From contig NZ_JAGEMO020000101.1 of the NCBI RefSeq assembly GCF_017921975.2, forward strand, positions 1 through 34,768: DNA of 34,768 bases. Direction: 5' to 3'. How positions within the stretch are numbered: position 1 is the stretch's first letter; each line of letters starts with the position of its first letter. A model generated the notes under the pieces. That model saw nothing but the letters and a program-made list of their open reading frames with translations, did no database searches and was not told the DNA's origin. This document shows positions 1-7,267 of this stretch, in pieces. Both the position numbers and the translations under genes were made by a program. The DNA comes from Hymenobacter terricola (GTDB lineage Bacteria; Bacteroidota; Bacteroidia; Cytophagales; Hymenobacteraceae).

Positions 1-130
1 TGAGCTGCACCTGCTGCCCGAGCTGGTGCAGGTGCAGGGCCACGTTGCAGGGCGCCCCGCCGGGCTGGCGGCCGGCGGGCAGCACGTCCCAAAGGGTTTC
101 TCCAAAGCAGACGATGGCGGACGAAGACAT
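1..130 (-). CDS. PfkB-family carbohydrate kinase, probably fructokinase (N-terminal part, cut by window edge)
   Basis: The minus strand from the ATG at 130-128 encodes 43 residues and then runs off the window. They begin MSSSAIVCFGETLWDVLPAG and continue with PGGAPCNVALHLHQLG. The CFGE.LWD start followed by GGAP.NVA is the N-terminal signature of PfkB/ribokinase-fold fructokinases, which phosphorylate a sugar with ATP in the cytoplasm. The catalytic GAGD motif lies outside the window. The gene lies in the same direction as the GH31 gene and the hybrid sensor upstream of it, so it is probably the sugar-kinase step of one carbohydrate locus. Its start region and upstream DNA are repeated at 3348-3562. 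The substrate (fructose or another ketose) is inferred from family resemblance only. Confidence 0.85.
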   Translation of the reverse strand, partial: MSSSAIVCFGETLWDVLPAGRQPGGAPCNVALHLHQLGQQVQL

Positions 131-318
131 GAGCGGCGGTGATTTGTGACAAATGTCCGCTCACTACCCAAGGCCCGGCTTTCCCATTCGTCACAAAATC
201 ATTCACAATTCCTTCACAGACGCCCGACAAAACCAACACTTTATTTATCAGCAGTTTAATTTTACCAAAACCTGCGCATCCTTTCGTTTTTGTAGCAGAT
301 TTCAAAAATGCTCACCCT
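104..318. repeat. Copy A of a 215-bp direct repeat (kinase start plus upstream region)
   Basis: This stretch matches 3348-3562 in the same orientation at a constant offset of 3244 bases with no net indel. The block 151-221 is nearly identical to 3395-3465, and similarity weakens but stays in register to about 318. It holds the first nine codons of the PfkB kinase (minus strand) and its upstream DNA. Within it are an ATTTGT-G-ACAAAT palindrome (142-154) and three TCACA direct repeats at 191, 203 and 214. Confidence 0.85.
142..218 (-). promoter_or_regulatory. Candidate operator region of the PfkB kinase gene
   Basis: A perfect 6-bp-arm palindrome ATTTGT-G-ACAAAT lies at 142-154, just upstream of the kinase start codon. 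Three TCACA direct repeats start at 191, 203 and 214, about one helical turn apart. All of these are preserved in the second copy (palindrome 3386-3398; repeats from 3435, 3447 and 3458) although flanking bases have changed. Direct repeats at helical spacing would suit an AraC-type DNA-binding domain such as that of the hybrid regulator at 3678-6668. That assignment is inference. No clear Bacteroidota -33/-7 promoter pair was found. Confidence 0.4.
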
Positions 319-444
319 CAGGCAGCGTTGTTTTCACCAGCTTAGCGCCTATCCGGAAAACAATAGCGAGGATGGCCAGATAGGGAGGCCAATTAGAAAA
401 TCAGTTCGAGGAAACAGAAATGCATTTTTGCGTTTCGTCGTGGA

Positions 445-715
445 ATGATAACGGCGGTACTCGTTCAGCGACGCGAAGCAAAAACCGCATTGGCTGCGGG
501 GATGGCCGTGTACCAACAGTACTGCATTGCCTGCCGCCAAGCCAGCGGGGCAGGGAACGCAGTACTGCTGCCCCAAACCAATTGGGTGCTGGACAGCACG
601 CCCAGGTTGAGTGGGGTACTGCTCCACGCCTTGTCGGGAAACCCCATCGACGGGGTGGCGTACAGCACCGCCCAGCTATGCGAAAGCGCCGTGACGAGAA
701 CTTGCAGCACCCATG
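445..715 (+). pseudogene. Decayed c-type cytochrome domain
   Basis: The plus strand from ATG 445 reads a cytochrome-c-like domain: AVYQQYCIACRQASG, then NWVLDSTPRLSGVLLHALSG and an IDGVAY stretch. These correspond to the usual (A)VY..(H)C..CH..DG.G, WV.G...RL..V.L.G..G and NG..Y blocks of class I cytochrome c domains. The heme-binding CxxCH has become CxxCR, the Pro-rich segment after it is missing, and the frame ends in unrelated sequence that overlaps the 3' end of the GH31 gene. The distal Met-containing block is not recognisable. I conclude it is a non-functional remnant, possibly of a sugar-dehydrogenase-associated cytochrome. The family call rests on pattern recognition alone. Confidence 0.6.
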
Positions 716-3115
716 TTACTTGCTCACCACTAGCGCGGTGCCGTTGTATTGCACCACGCGGTCGGCCTTGGCGGTGATGGCCATGCCCGCACCGTGCGCA
801 CCGCGCACAAACACGACGTGGAAGATGCGCGTAGCGGCCATGCCGGGGAAAGTACCCGTGCGCTTCCCGATGCTGAGCTGCCGGGTCTTCTCGTTCCAGC
901 GCAGCGGGATGGTGGCAAAAGCGCCCTTCTCGTAGTTGTATGAGTCGTTTTCGTCCTCGTAGAGCGTGAATTCGGCATCGGCCCCAGGGTAGACGCGCAG
1001 CTCCAGCGGGGCGGTGGATTTCTCGGCGGCGTACTGCACCACCGGGCCCAGCGGCAGAATGGCCCCGGCCCGGATGTGCAGCGGCAGCACATCAATGGGC
1101 GTGGGTCGGCTGATGGTTTGGCCGCCCGCGAGCTTTTCGCCGGTCCAGAAATCGTACCAGCCCGCGCTTTGGGGCAGGTAGAGCACCTGGGTTTTGACGG
1201 TGCTGAAATCGGTAGTGCCTTTCTGGGTGGCATCGGTGGCCTTTTGGGTGTACTGCGCGGTCGTGACTGGGCTCACCAGCACCGACGGGCCGAACATGAA
1301 TTGGTTGTCGATATTGAAAACCTGGGGGTCGGCGGTGAAATCCATCGGCAGGCCGCGCATGAGGGTGTAGCCCTGGCGCGTGACTTTCGCGGAAAGCGAG
1401 TAGATGTAGGGCAGCAGCCGGTAGCGCAGGTTCACGAATTTGGCCTGGGCATCGAAGGCCCAGTCGCCTTTCTGGCCAAATTGGTAAATCTCGCGGGGCG
1501 TGTCGGTGCCGTGCGAGCGGAACAGCGGCGAAAAGGCTCCGAACTGGAACCAGCGCACGTACAGCTCCTGAAACGCGGGGTCGGCCACGCCCAGCGGGTA
1601 GGTTTTGCCCGCAATAAAGCCGCCGATGTCGGTAGTCCAGTACGGAATGCCGGCCAGGCTGAAGTTCAGACCGCCCGAAATCTGCTTGCGCAACACCTCC
1701 CAGCTGCTCTGAATGTCGCCCGACCACGTAGCCGCGCCGTAGCGCTGTTGCCCCGCAAACGCCGAGCGCGTGAGAATGAACACGCGCTTGGTGCTGGAAG
1801 CCACCCGCTGGTGCTCGAACACGCCCTTGGTGTTTTGCAGCGGGAAGGCATTGCGCATCCGCCGGAAGGTGCCCAATGCGGTCTGGGTGGAGTCTATGCG
1901 GCCTTCGCGGTCCATCTGCTCGGGTTCCGAAGCGTCGAGCCACCAGGCGTCAATGCCCTTGGCAAACAGGTTTTTGTTGATGTAGCGCCAGAAGATGTCG
2001 CGGGCCTGGGGGCTGAAGGCGTCGTAGACGCGCACACCACCGTCGGACGGCCAGTTCTTGAAATCGTAGAGCAGGCCGGCCTGTTTCAGCTCCTGATGGA
2101 TGGCCGTTTTATCGCCAAACGAAGGCCAGACCGAAATCATGAGGTGGGCATTCTGGGCGTGTACGGCGTCCACCATTGCCTGGGGCCGGGGGAAGTTCGG
2201 GTTGCCGAACTCCGTGGAGTTCCAGTAGTGGTTGTCGGTGCCCCAGTACTGCCAGTCCTGCACGATGTTGTCGAGCGGTACGTGCAGGGCGCGGTATTTT
2301 TTCACCACGTCCAGCAGCTCGTCCTGGCTTTTGTAGCGCTCGCGGCACTGCCAGAAGCCGAATACCCACTTGCCGAACATGGGGGCCGCGCCGGTGAGGG
2401 CGCGGTAGCCGGCCACGGTGCCGTCCATCGTCTGGCCGTACACGAAATAGTAGTCGCTGCACTCGCCGAGGGCCGCCGAAAACGAGGCCCCCGCCGCGTT
2501 GTCGCGGAACACCGTGGCCGAGTAGTTATCCCACAAAATGCCGTACCCCGCCGTGGACACCAGGAACGGGTTGGCCACAAACTTATTCACCTGCTGCAGC
2601 TTCACCGCGTGGTTGCGCCAGTTCATAATGCCGTCCTGGAACTGCCCCAGGCCATAAATGCCCTCCGGCGCACTCAGCCGGAAGCGCTGCTGCACGTGGT
2701 AGGCTGGTAGGCCGTTGTCGGTCGTCGGGGTGAACAGGGAGTCCGGCGCGCCTTCCTGCAACAGCTGCTTCCCGCCCCGCGTGGCGAAGCTGACCAGGCC
2801 GGTTTGCCGGCTCAGGCTGACCGTGAGCAGCGCCGTTTTCACGGCCACCACGCCGCTGGCTTCGGTTACTTCAAACGGAGTTTTGTCCGGCGTTTTGTTC
2901 ACCGCCAGGCTGGTTTTGGTAGCCTTACTACCCACCGGAAACCGCAGAATGCGCACGGTATTCGGGCTGAATACCTGGATTTGCAGGTCGGCTGCTTTGG
3001 TCTTGATGCGGACGGTCTGGCCCTGAGTTTGGTAAGCGGGCGGTACCGTTTGGGCAGTGGCCGCAGAGGCAGCCAGGAAGCTCCCGCACAGCAGGGCGGC
3101 GAAAGGTGTTTTCAT
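716..3115 (-). CDS. Secreted GH31 glycoside hydrolase (alpha-glucosidase/alpha-xylosidase type)
   Basis: This 799-residue enzyme has an N-terminal signal peptide (MKTPFAALLC... to about A21), so it acts in the periplasm or outside the cell. The order is an N-terminal beta-sandwich (about 30-240), a TIM barrel (about 245-600) and a C-terminal beta region with a DUF5110-like end. The catalytic nucleophile is D394 in WWLDASEPE and the acid/base is D467 in TWSGD, both typical of family GH31. The motif IPYWTTDIGGF also fits. GH31 enzymes release alpha-glucose or alpha-xylose from non-reducing ends; which one cannot be decided here. AAGGAAA lies just before the ATG. A duplicated kinase upstream region (3348-3562) lies in front of it, suggesting shared regulation with the PfkB kinase. 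Length and active site look intact. Confidence 0.9.
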   Translation of the reverse strand: MKTPFAALLCGSFLAASAATAQTVPPAYQTQGQTVRIKTKAADLQIQVFSPNTVRILRFPVGSKATKTSLAVNKTPDKTPFEVTEASGVVAVKTALLTVSLSRQTGLVSFATRGGKQLLQEGAPDSLFTPTTDNGLPAYHVQQRFRLSAPEGIYGLGQFQDGIMNWRNHAVKLQQVNKFVANPFLVSTAGYGILWDNYSATVFRDNAAGASFSAALGECSDYYFVYGQTMDGTVAGYRALTGAAPMFGKWVFGFWQCRERYKSQDELLDVVKKYRALHVPLDNIVQDWQYWGTDNHYWNSTEFGNPNFPRPQAMVDAVHAQNAHLMISVWPSFGDKTAIHQELKQAGLLYDFKNWPSDGGVRVYDAFSPQARDIFWRYINKNLFAKGIDAWWLDASEPEQMDREGRIDSTQTALGTFRRMRNAFPLQNTKGVFEHQRVASSTKRVFILTRSAFAGQQRYGAATWSGDIQSSWEVLRKQISGGLNFSLAGIPYWTTDIGGFIAGKTYPLGVADPAFQELYVRWFQFGAFSPLFRSHGTDTPREIYQFGQKGDWAFDAQAKFVNLRYRLLPYIYSLSAKVTRQGYTLMRGLPMDFTADPQVFNIDNQFMFGPSVLVSPVTTAQYTQKATDATQKGTTDFSTVKTQVLYLPQSAGWYDFWTGEKLAGGQTISRPTPIDVLPLHIRAGAILPLGPVVQYAAEKSTAPLELRVYPGADAEFTLYEDENDSYNYEKGAFATIPLRWNEKTRQLSIGKRTGTFPGMAATRIFHVVFVRGAHGAGMAITAKADRVVQYNGTALVVSK

Positions 3116-3341
3116 AAATTTCCTTGGTGAATTTGAAACGATAGGGGCTCGCCTAACTCTCTACCATCAGGCGGTGTCGGTAGCCACCCAATACCCGGCT
3201 AAGTGCCGTTTTCCTCGCCTTCCAGTGAAATGCCCTGTCGAACCCAACCCGGATGCCAGTTTGCCGGTGGGTGTCGACTACGGCTCCCCAAAAAAGCAAC
3301 TCTTGATGCCCGGTGAAGGTCTAGTGGCCGGTGGCCAGCTT

Positions 3342-3374
3342 TCACCCAAAGCAGAAGATGGCGGACGAAGACGT
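3342..3374 (-). pseudogene. Remnant of the PfkB kinase 5' end (second copy)
   Basis: Read on the minus strand from 3374, the codons give T-SSSAIFCFG then TGA, matching the SSSAIVCFGE start of the kinase at 1-130. The ATG has become ACG and the frame stops after ten codons. The next 200 bases toward the GH31 gene show no further clear kinase sequence. This is the broken coding edge of the duplicated segment, left when the upstream region was copied or when a full second gene decayed. Confidence 0.7.
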
Positions 3375-3562
3375 GAGTGGCGTTGATTTGTGACAAATGT
3401 CTACTCATCTCCCAAGGCCCGGCTTTCCCATTCGTCACAAAATCATTCACAATTCCTTCACAGACTTGCGAATGCGCCGAAACTTTATCTGTCAAGCAGT
3501 TAATTTTTACTGAGCCCGCGCATTCTTTCGCTTTTGTAGCACATTTCAAAAACACTCACCTT
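3348..3562. repeat. Copy B of the 215-bp direct repeat, upstream of the GH31 gene
   Basis: Second copy of 104-318, same orientation and in perfect register. The gap 3116-3677 contains nothing else recognisable as a gene. On the minus strand this copy points toward the GH31 start at 3115, about 235 bases away, and keeps the ATTTGT-G-ACAAAT palindrome (3386-3398) and the three TCACA repeats. It may therefore serve as the GH31 promoter/operator region; that role is inferred from position and conservation. Confidence 0.8.
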
Positions 3563-3677
3563 CCGGCGGCATCAGCATTACGACACTCATCAGCTCGATA
3601 TACAGAGATAAACATGCCAGACAGGGCATTTCTACCCCGTTCAAAGGAGCCTGAATTCCTGCACTAACAGCGCCCCC

Positions 3678-6668
3678 CTACCCTTCCGGCGTGGTGTGGA
3701 GGGCGCGGAACTCGGAGGGCGAAATCTGGTATTTGCCCTTGAAGCTGGTGGAGAAATACGCGGGCGACGAAAAGCCGAGCTCGTAGCCCACTTCCGCGAT
3801 GGTCAGGGTGTCGTCGAGCAGCAGCTGGCGGGCCTTGGCCAGGCGCAGGCTCTGGATGAATTCCGTGACGCCGGTGCCCAGCAGGGCCTTCACCTTGCGG
3901 TAAAGCTGCATGCGGCTCAGGTTCATGCTCCGGCCCACGTCGTCCACGTTCAACTCGGGGCGGCTCAGGTTGGCTTCCACGATGGCCGTGAGGTCGGCCA
4001 GGAACTGCTGGTCGGGGCGGGTGGGCGCCACCGTGGCCTTGTCGAGGCTCAGCTCACGGCGGAAATGCTCGCGCTGGCGGGCGCGGTTGGCCAGCAGCGT
4101 GCGCACGCTTTCCAGCAAAAACGTCGGGTTGAAGGGCTTGGTCAGGTACAGGTCGGCCCCGGCCTGCACCCCTTCCACCTGCTGCTCGGGCGCGGTGCGG
4201 GCCGTAAGCAGCACCACCGGAATGTGCGAGGTGCGCCAGTCGGCCCGCAGCTGGGCTACCACGTCGAGGCCACTGAGGCCGGGCATCATCACGTCGCACA
4301 CCACCAAGTCCGGGATAAGCTCGGTGGCCAGGCGCAGGCCGGCCGTGCCATCGGCGGCGGTCTGCACCTGGAAATCGACGCGCAGCTTGCGCACCAGAAA
4401 GTCGTTCACCTCGGGGTTGTCTTCAATCACCAGGACTAAGGTGTCGCTCAGTGCTTCTTCGGGCGACGGGGCCGGCGCGGCGGCGGATTCGGTCGCCGGC
4501 TCCGTGGTTTCTTCCAGCAGGAGGCGGGACTGGCTGCCGGGCGTCGGGCCGAGGCCGGTTTCAGCCACTGCGGCCGGGGCCGGGGCCCGCAGCCCGGCGG
4601 GCAGCTCGCGAGGCAAGGTTAGCTCGAAGGTGCTGCCCTGCCCCGGCCGGCTGAGCACCGCCAACTGGCCCTGGTGCAGCCGCGCCAGGCCCAGCGCCAG
4701 GGCCAGGCCCATGCCGGAGCCCGCCGCGCCCCCTCCTGCCCCGGCCCGGCCCTGGTAAAACCACTCGAAAATATGCGCCCGGTCGGTGTCGCTGATGCCC
4801 GGCCCGGTGTCTTCCACGCTGAGTCGCACGGTGCGGTCGTCGGCGCTGCCGGGGTCGAGGCGCACGGTAATCTGGCCATTTTCGGGCGTGAACTTCAGCG
4901 CGTTGGACAGCAGGTTGAACAATACTTTGTCCAGAATATTAGGGTCGAACCATGCGCTGAGCACCGGCACCGCCGGCAGCCAGCGCAGCTGAATGCCGCG
5001 CAGCCGCGCCGGGCGCTCAAACACGTCCACGATTTCGCGCACGAAGTCCACCAGGTTGCCTTCGGTGGCCCGCACGGGCATCTTGCCCACTTCCATCTTG
5101 CGAAAATCCATGAGCTGGTTCACCAGTTGCAACAGGCGGCGGGTGTTGCGGCGTACCAGGCCCAGGTCGTGGCGCTGTGCGGCGGTAAAGCCGGCCTGAT
5201 TGGTCAGCAGCTCTTCCACCGGGCCCAGAATGAGGGTGAGCGGGGTGCGCAGCTCGTGCGAGAAGTTGGTGAAAAAGCGCAGCTTGGCTTCGGTATCGGC
5301 ACGGGCCTGGGCCGACAGCTCCTCCAGCTGGTTGCGCTGGCGACTGATTTCCTCGTTCTGCGCCGTGAGCTGGGCATTGATGCGCACGTTCTCCTCGTTC
5401 TGGGTAACCAGCTGGGCATTGATGCGCGTATTTTCCTCGTTCTGAGCAGTCAGCTGGGTGTTGATGCGGCTGTTTTCCTCGTTGCGCACGGCCAATTGGT
5501 CGTTGAGGTGGCGCTGCTGCCGGCTGGCCCGCCACGCCAGCGCCCCCAGGCCCGCCACGGCCAGCAGTGCCGCCAGCAGGCCCAGCAGCAGGGCGTGCTG
5601 GCTGGCGTAAGTGGCCTGCAAAGCGCCCATTAACGCCTGCTGCCGCTCAATATCCTGCTGCTGACTGGCCAGCTGGTCGGTTTGCTGGCGCGTCATCAAC
5701 ACGTTGGTCGAATCGATGACGGTAATGCCCAGCGCGTTTTCGCGCTCATACGGCTGGTGGTTGAGGATGCGCAGGGCCAGACGAATGGCTTCCTCGCCGC
5801 CCGGCAGCTGCCGGATGGTGGCCGCCAGCACCCCGTCCTGCACCAGCTCGATGCCGCCCTGCGGGCCGGGCAGCCCGTCCACCCCGATGATGCGGATTTG
5901 CTTGGTGCGGCCCAACTCCTGGCACACCCGGTAGGCGGCCTGGGCCAGCACGTCGCTGTGGGCAAATATCAGGTTGACTTCCGGGTGGGCGCGCAGCAGG
6001 GCCGTCAGCTCGGGCTTCGCGGTGAGGACCTGCCAGCGGCTCGATACCTGGCCCACCAGCCGCAGGCCGGGAAAGGCGGCCAGACCCTGAGCGAAGCCCC
6101 GATGCCGCTCGGTTGCCGCCGCCGTGCCGGGCAGCCCCATTACTTCGATAATGTGCCCCTGCCGCTGCGGCAGCCCGGCGGCAAAACGCGCGGCAGCCTG
6201 CCCTACTTCCAGGTTGGAGCCGCCCAGAAAGGCCGTGTAGCGCCGGGAGTTCACCCGTTGGTCGAGCACGACCACAGGCAGTCCACGGTCGTAGGTTTCT
6301 TCCACCGAGGCCGTTACGGTCAGTTGGTTGGTGCCGCAGGGTGTGACAATCAGCAAATCGACCTCTCCGGGCGCCAGGCCCCGGATTTGGGCCTCCTGCC
6401 GCTCGGTACTGCTCTGGCCATCGAGCATGCGCAGCTGCACTTCGGGATGAAAGCTCAGCTCCCGCTGCATTCCCTCCTGCATGGCTCGCCGCCAGGCCCC
6501 CGTGGTGTTGCACTGCGCAAACACAATGCGGTAGGCGCGGGGCCGGGGCTCGTTGGGAGCGCAACTCACCACCAAACCCAGGCTCAAGACCCAGACCAGC
6601 AACGCGCGCCGCCCCAATCCCAGCCGCCCAGCGCGCTTAGCAGCAGAAAATGAAGCCAAGCCGGGCAT
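3678..6668 (-). CDS. Hybrid two-component regulator: periplasmic-binding-protein sensor, histidine kinase, receiver, AraC output
   Basis: This 996-residue single-protein phosphorelay is complete. A lipobox-like stretch (VVSC, C36) precedes a LacI/PBP-type sugar-binding domain (about 45-325). A membrane segment lies at about 358-380, then a coiled coil of 14-residue repeats (395-450). HisKA has the phosphoacceptor H471 in NFSHELRTPL, and HATPase_c has NLLSNALKFTP and DTGPGI. The receiver has D792 and K844, and the AraC helix-turn-helix spans about 895-990. In Bacteroides, BT1754 has this architecture and senses fructose. Here the gene sits upstream of the GH31 and PfkB kinase genes on the same strand, so it likely senses a sugar and activates them. 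The ligand is unknown. The sensor could be anchored by a lipid at C36 or by an uncleaved signal helix. Confidence 0.92.
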   Translation of the reverse strand: MPGLASFSAAKRAGRLGLGRRALLVWVLSLGLVVSCAPNEPRPRAYRIVFAQCNTTGAWRRAMQEGMQRELSFHPEVQLRMLDGQSSTERQEAQIRGLAPGEVDLLIVTPCGTNQLTVTASVEETYDRGLPVVVLDQRVNSRRYTAFLGGSNLEVGQAAARFAAGLPQRQGHIIEVMGLPGTAAATERHRGFAQGLAAFPGLRLVGQVSSRWQVLTAKPELTALLRAHPEVNLIFAHSDVLAQAAYRVCQELGRTKQIRIIGVDGLPGPQGGIELVQDGVLAATIRQLPGGEEAIRLALRILNHQPYERENALGITVIDSTNVLMTRQQTDQLASQQQDIERQQALMGALQATYASQHALLLGLLAALLAVAGLGALAWRASRQQRHLNDQLAVRNEENSRINTQLTAQNEENTRINAQLVTQNEENVRINAQLTAQNEEISRQRNQLEELSAQARADTEAKLRFFTNFSHELRTPLTLILGPVEELLTNQAGFTAAQRHDLGLVRRNTRRLLQLVNQLMDFRKMEVGKMPVRATEGNLVDFVREIVDVFERPARLRGIQLRWLPAVPVLSAWFDPNILDKVLFNLLSNALKFTPENGQITVRLDPGSADDRTVRLSVEDTGPGISDTDRAHIFEWFYQGRAGAGGGAAGSGMGLALALGLARLHQGQLAVLSRPGQGSTFELTLPRELPAGLRAPAPAAVAETGLGPTPGSQSRLLLEETTEPATESAAAPAPSPEEALSDTLVLVIEDNPEVNDFLVRKLRVDFQVQTAADGTAGLRLATELIPDLVVCDVMMPGLSGLDVVAQLRADWRTSHIPVVLLTARTAPEQQVEGVQAGADLYLTKPFNPTFLLESVRTLLANRARQREHFRRELSLDKATVAPTRPDQQFLADLTAIVEANLSRPELNVDDVGRSMNLSRMQLYRKVKALLGTGVTEFIQSLRLAKARQLLLDDTLTIAEVGYELGFSSPAYFSTSFKGKYQISPSEFRALHTTPEG
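5351..5502 (-). repeat. 42-bp tandem repeat encoding the coiled-coil linker of the hybrid regulator
   Basis: The string CCTCGTT recurs at 5351, 5393, 5435 and 5477, exactly 42 bases apart. In the protein this gives four copies of a 14-residue unit of the form NEEN.RIN.QL..Q (residues about 396-440), two heptads per unit. The repeat joins the membrane helix to the kinase domain and probably forms the signalling helix. Confidence 0.85.
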
Positions 6669-6769
6669 ACAAAAAGGGTACTGATTCGGGGGTAAAGAAC
6701 TTCAAATGTACTGGTATCAATGCTACCATCAACGTTACTGGTTGGTACGGCTTCGATATTTGCCAAACC

Positions 6770-6797
6770 GGCGGGCCAGGGCGATGCCTGGCCCGCC
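6770..6797. terminator. Strong GC hairpin between the small PID-CTERM gene and the hybrid regulator
   Basis: Perfect 11-bp arms (GGCGGGCCAGG at 6770-6780 and its complement at 6787-6797) enclose a 6-base loop. A T5 run follows at 6806-6810 on the plus strand. The neighbouring genes are on the minus strand, where no U-run follows the stem, so a terminator role for them is uncertain. Confidence 0.5.
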
Positions 6798-6863
6798 GGG
6801 CGGCATTTTTAAAGTAAAAACAGGGGGTATACTTATCGCGAAGTGAGTTGCGAGAACGAGGCA

Positions 6864-6953
6864 GAGACGCATACTTGCGTCTCGTCGTTGAACGGCTTGC
6901 GGGAGCGCGGCTTAGGCGATTTCGTTCAACGAGGAGACGCAAGTATGCGTCTC
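6864..6953. repeat. REPIN-like nested inverted repeat
   Basis: Two 30-base arms (6864-6893 and 6924-6953) are inverted copies differing at one base and separated by 30 bases. Each arm also contains its own small palindrome, GAGACGCA-TACT-TGCGTCTC at 6864-6883 and its mirror at 6934-6953. A pair of palindromic units in inverted orientation is the layout of a REP doublet (REPIN). The right arm runs into the end of the small gene at 6912-7208. Whether it is repeated elsewhere in the genome cannot be seen from here. Confidence 0.7.
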
Positions 6954-7208
6954 CACATCCGCCTGCTTTTCGCAAGCCATTTCGTGACGAGTATAACGCT
7001 GGTGCACCTGCCGGCGGGGACGCAGCTTGCGGAGTGCGTAGGCCACCCCACCGGCCAGCAGCAGCGAAGCGCCGCCATCGAGCGGCGTTTCTGTGGCAGG
7101 AGCACCACCGGGAGCCGGCCCACCCGAGCCCGGCTGAGCCAGGGCTGATACGCTGGTCAGCAACCAGATGCCGGCCAGGAAGGCCGCCGAAAAAAGGGCT
7201 TGTCTCAT
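6912..7208 (-). CDS. Small secreted protein with PID-CTERM-like sorting tail
   Basis: The 98-residue product starts with a signal peptide (MRQALFSAAFLAGIWLLTSVSALAQ) followed by a Gly/Pro-rich linker. It then has TPLDGGASLLLAGGVAYALRKLRPRR: a P-[IL]-D-G-G motif, one hydrophobic helix and a basic cluster. This tripartite tail matches the PID-CTERM sorting domain described in Hymenobacter-type bacteria, which resembles PEP-CTERM tails. Such proteins normally end soon after the basic cluster. Here the frame continues about 30 residues (ETHTCVSSLNEIA at the end) because it reads into the inverted repeat at 6924-6953, so the natural stop may have been lost. The gene lies just downstream of the T9SS beta-helix gene on the same strand. 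Confidence 0.75.
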   Translation of the reverse strand: MRQALFSAAFLAGIWLLTSVSALAQPGSGGPAPGGAPATETPLDGGASLLLAGGVAYALRKLRPRRQVHQRYTRHEMACEKQADVETHTCVSSLNEIA

Positions 7209-7235
7209 ACGTTTGGAGAATTGAAGCGGTGCAAT

Positions 7236-7261
7236 GGCCAGGTCCCTTCCGGGGCCTGGCC
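7236..7261. terminator. Hairpin directly after the beta-helix gene
   Basis: Arms of 11 bp with one mismatch (7236-7246 and 7251-7261, GGCCAGG...CCTGGCC) and a 4-base loop lie seven bases beyond the stop codon of the gene at 7268-10546. There is no U-run on the minus strand. Position favours a 3'-end hairpin for the beta-helix transcript. Confidence 0.55.
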
Positions 7262-7267
7262 GCTGGT

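Noticed and set aside
142..154. CRP/FNR-type site at the ATTTGT-G-ACAAAT palindrome
   Set aside because: The arms and 1-base spacing do not fit TGTGA-N6-TCACA or TTGAT-N4-ATCAA; no such regulator is encoded nearby.
1076..2710. 544-codon plus-strand open frame
   Set aside because: It is antisense to the GH31 gene, and its sequence is the mirror pattern of GC-rich codons. It has no domain, and the minus strand holds a full catalytic GH31.
5351..5502. CRISPR-like regularly spaced repeat
   Set aside because: The 42-bp period is in frame inside a coding sequence and has no unique spacers.
4674..5633. Plus-strand open frames opposite the hybrid regulator (also 3696-4439 and 5682-6653)
   Set aside because: These are shadows of the high-GC third codon positions of the intact minus-strand regulator.
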